DNA from: Hydrogenophaga sp. NFH-34
GTDB taxonomy: Bacteria; Pseudomonadota; Gammaproteobacteria; Burkholderiales; Burkholderiaceae_C
DNA: 64,000 nucleotides
Direction: 5' to 3'
Assembly (NCBI RefSeq): GCF_021401345.1
Contig: NZ_JACBGE010000003.1
Coordinates: 62,001 to 126,000 of the forward strand
Part shown: positions 8,302-17,149 of the stretch, in pieces
Numbering within the stretch: position 1 is the first letter of the stretch
How the letters are laid out: every line of letters begins with the position of its first letter
Translations under genes and position numbers: made by a program
The notes under the pieces: generated by a model
Database searches by the model: none
The model's input: the letters and a program-made list of their open reading frames with translations, nothing else
Told to the model about the DNA's origin: nothing

Positions 8302-11300
8302 ATGGCCATCCACGTTGCCCTGAGCCACATCACCCATTATCGGTACGACCGCCTGGTCAAACTCGGCCCGCAGGTCGTGCGTCTGCGCCCCGCCCCCCAC
8401 AGCCGCACCAAGGTGCTGTCGTACTCGCAGAAGATCGAGCCCGGTAACCACTTCATCAACTGGCAGCAGGACCCCTTCGCCAACTACCAGGCCCGCCTGG
8501 TCTTCCCCGAACCCACCACCGAATTCAAGGTCACCATCGACCTCGTGGTCGAAATGGCGGTCTACAACCCGTTCGATTTCTTCCTCGAACCGCGCGCCGA
8601 AACCTTCCCGTTCACCTACGACGAGGCGCAGAAGCAGGAACTGGCACCCTACCTTGCGGCCGCGCCGCTCACGCCGCTGCTCAAGCAGTACCTGGACGAA
8701 ACCGACCGCAACGAGCAGCGCACGATCGACTTCCTGGTGGCGATCAACCAGCGCCTGCAGCGCGACATCGCCTACACCATTCGCATGGAGCCGGGCGTGC
8801 AAACGCCCGAAGAGACCCTCACGCTCAAGAGCGGCTCCTGCCGCGATTCCGGCTGGCTGCTGGTGCAACTGCTGCGCCACCTGGGCCTGGCCGCGCGCTT
8901 CGTCTCGGGCTACCTGATCCAGCTCGCCCCCGACGTCAAGGCCATCGACGGCCCCAGCGGCCCCGAAGTCGATTTCACCGACCTGCACGCCTGGTGCGAG
9001 GTGTTTCTGCCCGGTGCCGGCTGGATCGGCCTCGATCCCACCTCGGGCCTGCTGGCCGGCGAAGGCCACATCCCGCTGGCCTGCACGCCGACGCCCTCCA
9101 GCGCCGCGCCGGTGGAAGGCGCGATGGACAAGTGCGAGGTCGAGTTCGAGCACCACATGGGCGTGACGCGTGTTTACGAATCGCCACGCGTGACCAAGCC
9201 CTACACCGAAGACCAGTGGGCCGACGTGCTCAAGCTCGGCGCGCAGGTCGACGCCGATCTGATGCAGCACGACGTGCGCCTGACCCAGGGCGGTGAGCCC
9301 ACCTACGTGGCCACCAGCGACCGCGACGCGGCCGAATGGAACACCGACGCACTCGGCCCGACCAAACGCGGCTACGCCACCGAACTGCTGGGCCGCCTGC
9401 GCGAGCGCTATGGCGACGGCGGCTTCGTGCACATGGGCCAGGGCAAGTGGTACCCGGGCGAACAGTTGCCGCGCTGGGCGCTGTCGGTGTTCTGGCGCGC
9501 CGACGGTGAGCCGTGCTGGTTCAACCCGGCGCTGCTGGCCGACGAGCGCGACGACGCCCACTACACCGACGACGACGCCCGCCGCTTCACGCAGGCACTG
9601 GCACGCCGGCTGGGGCTGTCGACCCAGTACATCACCCCGGGCTACGAGGACACCTGGTACTACCTCTGGCGCGAGCGCCGCCTGCCGGTCAACGTCGACC
9701 CGTTCAACAGCAAGCTCGACGACGAGCTGGAGCGTGTGCGCCTGCGCCGCGTCTTCGACCAGGGCCTGGAAGCCGTGGTCGGCTACGTGCTGCCGCTGCA
9801 GGCATCGGGCCACGGCACCCTCTCCAGCAACGGCAAGAGCCAGTTCCACCGCGTCGCCGGCACCGTCTGGTCGACCGGGCCCTGGTTCTTCCGCGACGAG
9901 CGCATGTACCTGATCCCGGGCGACTCGCCCATGGGCTACCGCCTGCCGCTGGACTCGCTGCCCTGGGTCTCCAAGGGCGATTACCCCTATCACATCGAGC
10001 AGGACCCGCATTCCGCGCGCGACCCGCTGCCTTCGGGCACGGCCCTGCGCCACCAGGTGCACCCGCACACCGTGGGCGGTGGTTTTGCCGAGGGTGGCAC
10101 CGTTTCGCTGCAGGGCACCGACTGGTTCGAGGACGGCGAAGCCGCCGCCCTGGGCCTGCGCCCCGGCCAGCCCCTGCCAGGCGCAGCGCCGGCCCAGGCC
10201 CTGTCGGCCCGCTTCCCGCAGCGCGGCGAATCGGCCGCCTGGCTCACCCGCACCGCGCTGTGCGTGGAAGCCCGCGACCCGCAGCGCGCCAACGGCCCCA
10301 AGGCCGAAACGCACAGCGGCGGCAAGAGCCAGCATCTGTACGTGTTCATGCCCCCGCTGCCCCGCCTGGAGGACTACCTCGACCTGCTGGCCGCCATCGA
10401 AGCGACCGCCGAACGGCTGGACATGAAGGTGGTGCTCGAAGGCTACCCGCCGCCGCGCGATCCACGTCTGAAGATGCTGCAGGTCACCCCCGACCCGGGC
10501 GTGATCGAGGTCAACATCCACCCCAGCAGCAGCTTCGACGAACTGGTCGAACGCACCGAATTCCTCTACGACGCGGCCTACCAGACGCGCCTGTGCGCCG
10601 AGAAATTCATGACCGACGGCCGCCACACCGGCACCGGCGGCGGCAACCACTTCGTGCTCGGTGGCGCCACCCCGGCCGACTCGCCCTTCCTGCGCAAACC
10701 CGAACTGCTGGGCTCGCTGATCGCGTACTGGCACAACCACCCCTCGCTGTCGTACCTGTTCTCGGGCCTGTTCATCGGCCCGACCAGCCAGGCCCCGCGC
10801 GTCGACGAGGCGCGCAACGACCAGCTCTACGAGCTGGAAATCGCGCTCAACCAGATCGAAAAGAACCGCGCCGTCTACGGCCAGGACATGCCGCCCTGGC
10901 TGGTCGACCGCACGCTGCGCAACATCCTGGTCGACGTCACCGGCAACACGCACCGCAGCGAGTTCTGCATCGACAAGCTGTTCTCGCCCGACTCGTCCAC
11001 CGGGCGCCTGGGCCTGCTGGAACTGCGCGCCTTTGAAATGCCACCGCACGCCCGCATGAGCATCGCGCAGCAACTGCTGCTGCGCGCCCTCGTCGCGCGC
11101 TTCTGGCAGCAGCCCTGGACCGGCCGCCTGGCCCGCTGGGGCACCGAGCTGCACGACCGTTTCCTGCTGCCAACCTTCGTGCGCATGGACTTCGAAGACG
11201 TGCTCGCCGAGCTGGCCGACTTCGGCTACCAGTTCGACCGGGCGTGGTTCGAACCGCATTTCGAGTTCCGCTTCCCGCTGGTGGGCCAGGTGGCCGCCCG

Positions 11301-11808
11301 TGGCATCGAACTCACGCTGCGCAACGCGCTGGAACCCTGGCACGTGATGGGCGAAGAAGGCGCCGTCGGCGGCACCGTGCGCTACGTGGACTCGTCGCTG
11401 GAACGGCTCGAAGTCAAGGTCTCGGGCTACAACGACAGCCGCTACGTGATCACCTGCAACGGCCGCGCCCTGCCGCTGCAGCCGACCGGCACCGCCGGTG
11501 AAATGGTGGCGGGTGTGCGCTACAAGGCCTGGAACCCGCCCAGCGCTCTGCACCCGAGCATCGGCGTGCACGCCCCGCTGACCTTCGACATCGTCGACAA
11601 CTGGATGCAGAAATCGCTCGGCGGCTGCCAGTACCACGTCACGCACCCGGGCGGCCGCAACTACGACACCTTCCCGGTGAACGCCTACGAGGCCGAAAGC
11701 CGCCGCCTGGCGCGCTTCTTCCAGATGGGCCACACCCCGGGCAAGTTGTCGGCCACCGATCCGCAATCCAGCCGTGAATTCCCGTTCACGCTGGACCTGC
11801 GAACCTGA
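8302..11808 (+). CDS. Transglutaminase/DUF2126 fusion protein
   Basis: An 1168-residue protein. The N-terminus (MAIHVALSHITHYRYDRLV) is the bacterial transglutaminase N-terminal domain. The transglutaminase core follows with Cys180 (SGSCRDSGWLL), His229 (DLHAWCEVF) and Asp245 (LDPTSGLL). From about residue 320 to the end is DUF2126, with LTQGGEPTYVATSDRDAAEW, MGQGKWYPGEQLPRW, EVNIHPSSSF, GGGNHFVLGG and HPGGRNYDTFPVNAYEAESR. The upstream in-frame codon at 8230 has no family support. This COG4196-type architecture typically leads operons with ATP-grasp/alpha-E genes; DUF2126 may be a ligase-like module (family prediction). It is 28 bp from the next gene. Confidence 0.93.
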   Translation: MAIHVALSHITHYRYDRLVKLGPQVVRLRPAPHSRTKVLSYSQKIEPGNHFINWQQDPFANYQARLVFPEPTTEFKVTIDLVVEMAVYNPFDFFLEPRAETFPFTYDEAQKQELAPYLAAAPLTPLLKQYLDETDRNEQRTIDFLVAINQRLQRDIAYTIRMEPGVQTPEETLTLKSGSCRDSGWLLVQLLRHLGLAARFVSGYLIQLAPDVKAIDGPSGPEVDFTDLHAWCEVFLPGAGWIGLDPTSGLLAGEGHIPLACTPTPSSAAPVEGAMDKCEVEFEHHMGVTRVYESPRVTKPYTEDQWADVLKLGAQVDADLMQHDVRLTQGGEPTYVATSDRDAAEWNTDALGPTKRGYATELLGRLRERYGDGGFVHMGQGKWYPGEQLPRWALSVFWRADGEPCWFNPALLADERDDAHYTDDDARRFTQALARRLGLSTQYITPGYEDTWYYLWRERRLPVNVDPFNSKLDDELERVRLRRVFDQGLEAVVGYVLPLQASGHGTLSSNGKSQFHRVAGTVWSTGPWFFRDERMYLIPGDSPMGYRLPLDSLPWVSKGDYPYHIEQDPHSARDPLPSGTALRHQVHPHTVGGGFAEGGTVSLQGTDWFEDGEAAALGLRPGQPLPGAAPAQALSARFPQRGESAAWLTRTALCVEARDPQRANGPKAETHSGGKSQHLYVFMPPLPRLEDYLDLLAAIEATAERLDMKVVLEGYPPPRDPRLKMLQVTPDPGVIEVNIHPSSSFDELVERTEFLYDAAYQTRLCAEKFMTDGRHTGTGGGNHFVLGGATPADSPFLRKPELLGSLIAYWHNHPSLSYLFSGLFIGPTSQAPRVDEARNDQLYELEIALNQIEKNRAVYGQDMPPWLVDRTLRNILVDVTGNTHRSEFCIDKLFSPDSSTGRLGLLELRAFEMPPHARMSIAQQLLLRALVARFWQQPWTGRLARWGTELHDRFLLPTFVRMDFEDVLAELADFGYQFDRAWFEPHFEFRFPLVGQVAARGIELTLRNALEPWHVMGEEGAVGGTVRYVDSSLERLEVKVSGYNDSRYVITCNGRALPLQPTGTAGEMVAGVRYKAWNPPSALHPSIGVHAPLTFDIVDNWMQKSLGGCQYHVTHPGGRNYDTFPVNAYEAESRRLARFFQMGHTPGKLSATDPQSSREFPFTLDLRT

Positions 11809-11835
11809 GGCGCACGCGCCGCCGGACCGTGAAGG

Positions 11836-14499
11836 ATGCAACAGGGCCCACCCCCACCGAACACCCCTACCCCGCCGCCCACCCGGGTTCCGCGGGCATA
11901 CTCCGGTGCCGTGAGCCCTGAAGCGCCCCATTCCCTTTTTGAAGACACCAGCCCCGCCCACCCCGGTGAATGGGCGCTGTCCCTCGCCCTGGCCGCCAGC
12001 CCCGGGCATCTCGACGAGATGCGCGATCCGGCTGGCGCCCTGGTGCCCGACTGGGACGACTTTTTCGGCCATGTCGGGACCGACGGCCTGGCGGACCTGA
12101 ACCGCCGCGCCGACAACCTGCAGCGCCAGATCCGCGACAACGGCGTCACCTACAACGTCTACGCCGACGCCAGCGGCCTGCAACGGCCCTGGGCGCTGGA
12201 CCTGTTCCCCATGCTCGTGAGCACCGAGGAATGGGCCCGGATCGAAGCCGGCGTGCAACAGCGCGCCCGCCTGCTCAACGCGGTGATGGCCGACCTGTAT
12301 GGCCCGCAGACCCTGCTGCGCCAGGGCTTGCTGCCTTCGGCCCTGGTGCACGGCCACCCCGGTTACCTGCGCGCCATGCAGGGCCTGCAACCGGCCGGCG
12401 GCACCTGGCTGCACATCGTCGCGCTCGACCTCGCGCACGGCCCCGACGGCCAGTGGTGGGTGGTGGGGCAGCGCACCCAGGCGCCTTCGGGCCTGGGTTA
12501 CCTGCTGGAAAACCGCATCGCGATCTCGCGCCAGTTCCCCAAGGCCTTCGCCGGCCTGAAGGTGCAGCGGCTGGCGGCCAGCTACCGCGCGCTGATGGAC
12601 GGCATCAAGGCCCAGGCGCCGGAAGGCGAACACGCCCGCATTGCCCTGCTGACGCCGGGGCCGTACAACGAAACCTACTTCGAGCACGCCTACCTGGCCC
12701 GCTACCTGGGCCTGACCCTGGTCGAAGGCAACGACCTCACGGTGCGCGACCAGCGCCTGTACCTCAAGACCCTCAAAGGCCTGGAACCGGTGCACGCGCT
12801 GATCAAACGCGTCGACGACGAATGGCTCGACCCGCTGGAGCTGCGCCCCGATTCAAGCCTGGGCGTGCCGGGCCTGCTGCAGGTGCTGCGGGCTGGCAAT
12901 CTGTTGCTGGCCAACGCCCCCGGCTCGGCCCCGCTGGAGTCGAGCGCAATGCTGGGTTTCCTGCCGGCCATCGGCCGGCACCTGCTGGGCGAAGAACTCA
13001 GCCTGCCCTCGCTGCCCACCTGGTGGTGCGGCGAAGACGCCGCGCTGCGCGAAGTGTTGCCCCTGCTCAAGGGCAGCGTGATCCGCCCGACCTATCCCCG
13101 CTCCGGCCTGGAAACCGTCATGGGCCAGAGCCTCGGTGCCCGCGAACTCGATGAGTGGTCGGGCCGCATGGCGCGCCACCCCGACGACTACACCGTGCAG
13201 GACTGGCTGCCGCTGTCCCAGACCCCGACCTGGACGGGTGAACACCTCATCCCCCGTTCGGCCATGCTGCGCGTGTTCGCCCTGGCCGACGGCAGCGGCA
13301 CCTGGCGCGTGCTGCCCGGCGGCCTGGTCCGGCTGGCCCCGCGTGGCCAGCTCATGGCCTCCATGCAGCGTGGGGGCAGCAGCGCCGACTGCTGGGTACG
13401 CACCGATGGCGAGGTCGACAAGACCAGCCTGCTGCAGTCGGCGCCCAGCACCCTGGCGCTGGCCCACCAGAAACGGCCCGTCACCAGCCGCGCGGCAGAA
13501 AACCTGTTCTGGCTCGGCCGCTACACCGAACGTGCGGAAAACGGCATCCGGCTTGCCCGCATCGTGCTGGACCACCTGGGAGGCGAAGAACCCAGTTCGC
13601 GCCCGCTGCTGGCCTGGCTGTCGGAGCTGGCGCGCGAACACGCGCTGGTGCTGGCCGACGTGCCTTCCGCCGAACACTCGACACGCGTGTTCGCGCGCTC
13701 GCTCATGGCCGGTCTGGCGCCCGCGCCCGACTCTCCCCTGCATGCGCGCAGCTTCAGCGTCGGCTACAACCTGCGCGCCCTCAAGAACGCGGCCGCCCAG
13801 GTGCGCGACCGGCTCTCGCCCGAACACTGGAACCTGATCGAGCGCACCGAGGCCGAGTTCGCCCGCGACTGCGCCGCGATGGCGGCCGATGCCGAATACG
13901 GCACCGCCGAGGCGCTCGCCGCCCTGCACAACGCCAGCGAGCTGCTGGCCGCCATCACCGGCTCACAGACCGACCGCATGGTGCGCGACAACGGCTGGCG
14001 ACTGCTTTCCGTGGGCCGGCACATCGAACGCCTGATCACGCTCGCGCGCGCGCTCGAACTCGGGCTCGAACACCGCTGCATGGAAGATCCCGCCGGGTTC
14101 GAGGCCATGGTCGCGCTGTTCGACAGCACCATCACCTTCCACGCCATGTACCAGCAGCGCCGCGACATGGTGGCCCTGATCGACCTGCTGGTCATGGACC
14201 GCGACAACCCGCGCTCGCTGGCCTGGGTGGTACAGACCCTGCGCTCGCGCCTGGCCAAGCTGTCGCAAAGCGCCACCCCGCGCGACGCCGTGCTGGCCAT
14301 GGGCCTGCCCGATCCCGACATCTGGGTGCTCACCGAGCTGTGCCACTGGCAGCGGCGCGAAGAAGACGGCCAGCTCGTCTATGGCGAACTGGCACAGCTG
14401 CTCGACGGCTGCGAGCTGGCCGCTGCCGACCTGTCCAACGAAATCACCCGGCTGCACTTCAGCCACGCCGACCAGCGGCGGCGTTCGCTCGGGGCCTGA
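11836..14499 (+). CDS. ATP-grasp (circularly permuted) and alpha-E fusion protein
   Basis: An 887-residue fusion. Residues about 60-530 form the ATP-grasp part, with IALLTPGPYNETYFEHAYLA, HALIKRVDDEWLDPLELRP, GNLLLANAPGSAPLESSAML and GSVIRPTYPRSGLE. Residues about 545-885 form the alpha-E part, beginning SRAAENLFWLGRYTERAENG and containing GWRLLSVGRHIERLITLARA. It thus joins in one chain the two functions that are separate genes at 3128-5542. The first 25 residues are Pro/Thr-rich and the ATG has GAAGG directly against it; a GTG at 11911 is a plausible alternative start. It is followed 4 bp later by the transglutaminase gene. Confidence 0.92.
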   Translation: MQQGPPPPNTPTPPPTRVPRAYSGAVSPEAPHSLFEDTSPAHPGEWALSLALAASPGHLDEMRDPAGALVPDWDDFFGHVGTDGLADLNRRADNLQRQIRDNGVTYNVYADASGLQRPWALDLFPMLVSTEEWARIEAGVQQRARLLNAVMADLYGPQTLLRQGLLPSALVHGHPGYLRAMQGLQPAGGTWLHIVALDLAHGPDGQWWVVGQRTQAPSGLGYLLENRIAISRQFPKAFAGLKVQRLAASYRALMDGIKAQAPEGEHARIALLTPGPYNETYFEHAYLARYLGLTLVEGNDLTVRDQRLYLKTLKGLEPVHALIKRVDDEWLDPLELRPDSSLGVPGLLQVLRAGNLLLANAPGSAPLESSAMLGFLPAIGRHLLGEELSLPSLPTWWCGEDAALREVLPLLKGSVIRPTYPRSGLETVMGQSLGARELDEWSGRMARHPDDYTVQDWLPLSQTPTWTGEHLIPRSAMLRVFALADGSGTWRVLPGGLVRLAPRGQLMASMQRGGSSADCWVRTDGEVDKTSLLQSAPSTLALAHQKRPVTSRAAENLFWLGRYTERAENGIRLARIVLDHLGGEEPSSRPLLAWLSELAREHALVLADVPSAEHSTRVFARSLMAGLAPAPDSPLHARSFSVGYNLRALKNAAAQVRDRLSPEHWNLIERTEAEFARDCAAMAADAEYGTAEALAALHNASELLAAITGSQTDRMVRDNGWRLLSVGRHIERLITLARALELGLEHRCMEDPAGFEAMVALFDSTITFHAMYQQRRDMVALIDLLVMDRDNPRSLAWVVQTLRSRLAKLSQSATPRDAVLAMGLPDPDIWVLTELCHWQRREEDGQLVYGELAQLLDGCELAAADLSNEITRLHFSHADQRRRSLGA

Positions 14500-14503
14500 C
14501 ACC

Positions 14504-15493
14504 ATGCTGCTGCGCGTCCTGCACGCCACCACCTACCGCTACCACGGCAACGTCGACCTGGCCCAGCACATGGTCCACCTCACGCCCGCCGACACCGCTT
14601 CGCAGACCCTGGTGGCCCATGCGCTGCGCATCGACCCCGAACCCGCCACCTGCACGCGCCGGGTCGACGCCTTCGGCAACCAGAGCACCTTTTTTTCGCT
14701 GCAGACCCCGCACGAAGTGCTCACCGTCGAAGCCGACAGCCTGGTGCGCACCAGCGCGCCCGCCCCCCTGCCCGACAGCCCGGCGTGGCAACGCCTGGGC
14801 TGGGAAGACGTGCGCCGTCGCTTCCACTACCGCGCCGGCGCGCCCTACGACCCAGCCTGCGAATTCCTGTTCGCCTCGCCCCACGTGCCGCGCGACGATG
14901 CCTTCGCCGATTTCGCGCGGCCGGCGTTCGCCGCCTGCCTGCCCATGCTGCAGGCCGCTCGGGCGCTCATGGAACGCATCCACACCGGGCTGACCTACGA
15001 AACCGCCAGCACCGAGGTCAACACCCCCGCGCTGCAGGCACTGGAACAGGGCAAGGGCGTGTGCCAGGACTTCGCCCACATCATGATCGGCTGCCTGCGC
15101 AGCCTGGGCCTGCCCGCGCGCTATGTCAGCGGCTACCTGCTGACCGAACCGCCACCGGGCCGGCCGCGCCTGATCGGCGCCGATGCCTCGCACGCCTGGG
15201 TGTCGGTCTATGTGCCACTGCCGCCCGACTCCGGCGTCCGCTCCGACGACGGCGACACGCCCGAAACGGCACCCGCGCTGGGCGCCTGGTTCGACTTCGA
15301 CCCCACCAACAACCGCTGCGGCTGGGGCAGCCCCGGCGAGGACTACATCACCCTGGCCACCGGGCGAGACTTCGCCGACGTCTCGCCCATGCGCGGCGTC
15401 ATCCAGGGCAGCAGCGGCCATGCGCTGGACGTGGCGGTCACCGTCGCCCCACCCCAGGAGCTGGAAGCGCTGCAACAGCCCGAAGCTGGCTGA
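14504..15493 (+). CDS. Transglutaminase-like cysteine protease family protein
   Basis: A 329-residue COG1305-type protein. The start MLLRVLHATTYRYHGNVDLA is the conserved N-terminal beta-strand region. The triad is Cys187 (GKGVCQDFAHIMIG), His230 (ASHAWVSVYVP) and Asp266 (WFDFDPTNN), so it should be active as a peptidase or acyl-transferase. Sitting 4 bp after the ATP-grasp/alpha-E fusion, it is the third gene of the operon. In this predicted system the transglutaminase would cut or transfer the peptide made by the ATP-grasp ligase; that role is inferred from gene neighbourhood in many genomes, not shown biochemically. Confidence 0.92.
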   Translation: MLLRVLHATTYRYHGNVDLAQHMVHLTPADTASQTLVAHALRIDPEPATCTRRVDAFGNQSTFFSLQTPHEVLTVEADSLVRTSAPAPLPDSPAWQRLGWEDVRRRFHYRAGAPYDPACEFLFASPHVPRDDAFADFARPAFAACLPMLQAARALMERIHTGLTYETASTEVNTPALQALEQGKGVCQDFAHIMIGCLRSLGLPARYVSGYLLTEPPPGRPRLIGADASHAWVSVYVPLPPDSGVRSDDGDTPETAPALGAWFDFDPTNNRCGWGSPGEDYITLATGRDFADVSPMRGVIQGSSGHALDVAVTVAPPQELEALQQPEAG

Positions 15494-15502
15494 GGCGCCC
15501 CT

Positions 15503-16486
15503 TCAGCGCGACGGCGGGCGCGGCTTGCCCGGGCGCCGGGCACCGCCCCGGGCCGGGCCGATCAGGCCCGCTTCGCGCAGCGCTTTCTTGCGCTCAGCCC
15601 GTTCCTTGTCGGCCTGCTGGCCGGCCTTGAGCCAGCGCGCAAACTGTTCGGGCGTTTCCAGCGTGATGCGGCCGATGTGCACGGCGCGAAAGTCGGCGAT
15701 CACCAGCTCGGCCGCCTTCTGGATGTTGACCTTGCCACCAGCGGCCAGCGCACCACGCTTGCGGCCAATGGCGTCGAGCAGGGCGTCGTCCGTGGCCTGC
15801 GCCCAGGCTTCGGGCGACAGGCCGGCCTGGTAGCGTGCCTCCATAAGCGCCGGGTAGTCCGTCTTGAGCTTGGCCAGCAGTTCGTAGGCCACTTCCTCTT
15901 CGTCGTAGGCGTTCTTGCCCACCGCCCCGCTGGCGGCCAGGTTGTAGCCGCTCTCGGGCACGATGATGCGCGGCCACAGCATGCCGGGCGTGTCGTAGAG
16001 ATAGAAATCGTCGGCCAGCACGATGCGGGCTTCGGTGCGCGTGACGCCGGCCTCGTCCCCGGTCTTGGCCGCCTTGCGACCCTTGAGCGTGTTGATCAGC
16101 GTGGACTTGCCCACGTTGGGGATGCCGCAGATCAGCACGCGCATGGGCTTGAACATGCCACCCCGGTGTGGCGCCAGCCGGTGGCAGGCGTCAATCAGCG
16201 CGCGCGCTGGCGCCGGCACGCTGGCGTCGAGCGAAAACGCCTGCGTTTCCGGCTGGGCGTTGTAGTGCGCCAGCCAGAGCGCGGTGCGCTCGGGGTCCGC
16301 CATGTCCTGCTTGTTGAGAATCTTCAGCGTCGGCTTGCCGCTGGTGAGCTGGCGCATCAGCGGGTTGGCGCTGGAGCCAGGCAAACGGGCATCGAGCATC
16401 TCGATCACCACGTCGATGGCCTTCACGCGCTCGGCGATCGCCTGGCGCGTGAGGTGCATGTGACCGGGAAACCATTGAATGCTCAT
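15503..16486 (-). CDS. ylqF: Ribosome biogenesis GTPase YlqF/RbgA
   Basis: A 327-residue circularly permuted GTPase that assists late assembly of the 50S subunit. The start MSIQWFPGHMHLTRQAI is the family's conserved N-terminus; the open frame upstream has no similarity. The GTPase motifs occur in permuted order: G4 NKQD, then G1 GIPNVGKSTLI, then G3 DTPGMLWP. The C-terminus is lysine/arginine-rich (AERKKALREAG...RRPGKPRPPSR), consistent with rRNA contact. It converges on the transglutaminase gene with a 9-bp gap. Upstream is the repeat-rich intergenic region 16487-16845. Confidence 0.94.
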   Translation of the reverse strand: MSIQWFPGHMHLTRQAIAERVKAIDVVIEMLDARLPGSSANPLMRQLTSGKPTLKILNKQDMADPERTALWLAHYNAQPETQAFSLDASVPAPARALIDACHRLAPHRGGMFKPMRVLICGIPNVGKSTLINTLKGRKAAKTGDEAGVTRTEARIVLADDFYLYDTPGMLWPRIIVPESGYNLAASGAVGKNAYDEEEVAYELLAKLKTDYPALMEARYQAGLSPEAWAQATDDALLDAIGRKRGALAAGGKVNIQKAAELVIADFRAVHIGRITLETPEQFARWLKAGQQADKERAERKKALREAGLIGPARGGARRPGKPRPPSR

Positions 16487-16845
16487 GAAACGATCGCTTG
16501 AGAAAAAACCATCTGCCATTGTCCCAAAGTCCGCCCGCTTTCCGGCGCTCGCGGTTGTCCCGAGCTTCTCTGGACAACCCTGTGAATAATTCCGGGGCAT
16601 GTCTGTACGGCGTGCGCAAGTGCTTGTGGCCCTAGGCTGTTCAACAACCTGCCCAAAAAACCGGCACTCGGGATCCCAAGTTGTCCACTTTTCCCTCGAA
16701 ATCCGGGACAACTTTGTGCATAACCCATGACCATGTCTGTACGAACACCGTAACCCATTGATTCCAAAGGACGTTCTTTGACCTGCTTATTCAACAGGCA
16801 GTGGGAAAACACTTCCCGCAGCGACCAGATACCGCGGGAAATGCC
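16487..16845. repeat. Structured non-coding region with paired composite repeats
   Basis: About 360 bp without a gene. Two copies of one composite element lie 134 bp apart with identical internal spacing: GGACAAC at 16572 and 16706, a DnaA-box-like 9-mer at 16581 (TGTGAATAA) and 16715 (TGTGCATAA), and an identical CATGTCTGTACG at 16598 and 16732. Each copy also has an upstream inverted arm, GGTTGTCC at 16553-16560 and AAGTTGTCC at 16678-16686, pairing with GGACAACC and GGACAACTT. Both 9-mers fit TGTGNATAA, the complement of the DnaA box TTATNCACA. It separates ylqF (minus) from the ferredoxin gene (plus), so it also holds their divergent promoters. Confidence 0.6.
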
Positions 16846-17133
16846 GTGAATCCGGCAGTTTTTGCACTGCATCTGGCGGACTCGGGCGAAACCGTGCCTG
16901 CGCCGGCCGAGCGCACGCTGCTGCAATCGCTGCACGCGGCCGGGCAGGTCTGGCCTGCGTCGTGCCGCAATGGCACCTGCCGCACCTGCATCGGCCAACT
17001 GGTCCACGGTGCCGTGCGCTACAGCGTGGCCTGGCCCGGCCTGCTGCCGGAAGAAAAAACCAGTGGTGCGGTGCTGCCCTGTGTGGCGCACCCCGCGAGC
17101 GACGTGACGCTCGCCCCGCCGGTCGACGGTTGA
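16846..17133 (+). CDS. Plant-type [2Fe-2S] ferredoxin domain protein
   Basis: A small electron-carrier protein (95 residues from the GTG at 16846; 110 from a GTG at 16801, the alternative start). The cluster ligands are visible in SCRNGTCRTCIGQL (CX4CX2C) with the fourth Cys in AVLPCVAHP, the standard spacing of plant-type ferredoxins. The preceding sequence PAVFALHLADSGETV forms the first strands. No reductase or oxygenase partner is adjacent, so the redox partner is unknown. It faces gshA with a 16-bp gap. The start is uncertain because neither GTG has a strong ribosome site. Confidence 0.82.
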   Translation: MNPAVFALHLADSGETVPAPAERTLLQSLHAAGQVWPASCRNGTCRTCIGQLVHGAVRYSVAWPGLLPEEKTSGAVLPCVAHPASDVTLAPPVDG

Positions 17134-17149
17134 TGCCGCCGCTGGCGGT

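Noticed and set aside
7795..12795. Very long open minus-strand frame (over 1600 codons) across comEC 5' end and the DUF2126 region
   Set aside because: It is the antisense shadow of high-GC genes with strong third-base bias. It has no recognisable domain, and its protein is low-complexity His/Gln/Ala/Arg/Gly-rich.
16487..16845. Chromosomal origin (oriC)
   Set aside because: Two DnaA-like boxes are too few, and dnaA, dnaN, rpmH or other origin-linked genes are absent nearby. I keep it as a possible DnaA-binding regulatory site only.
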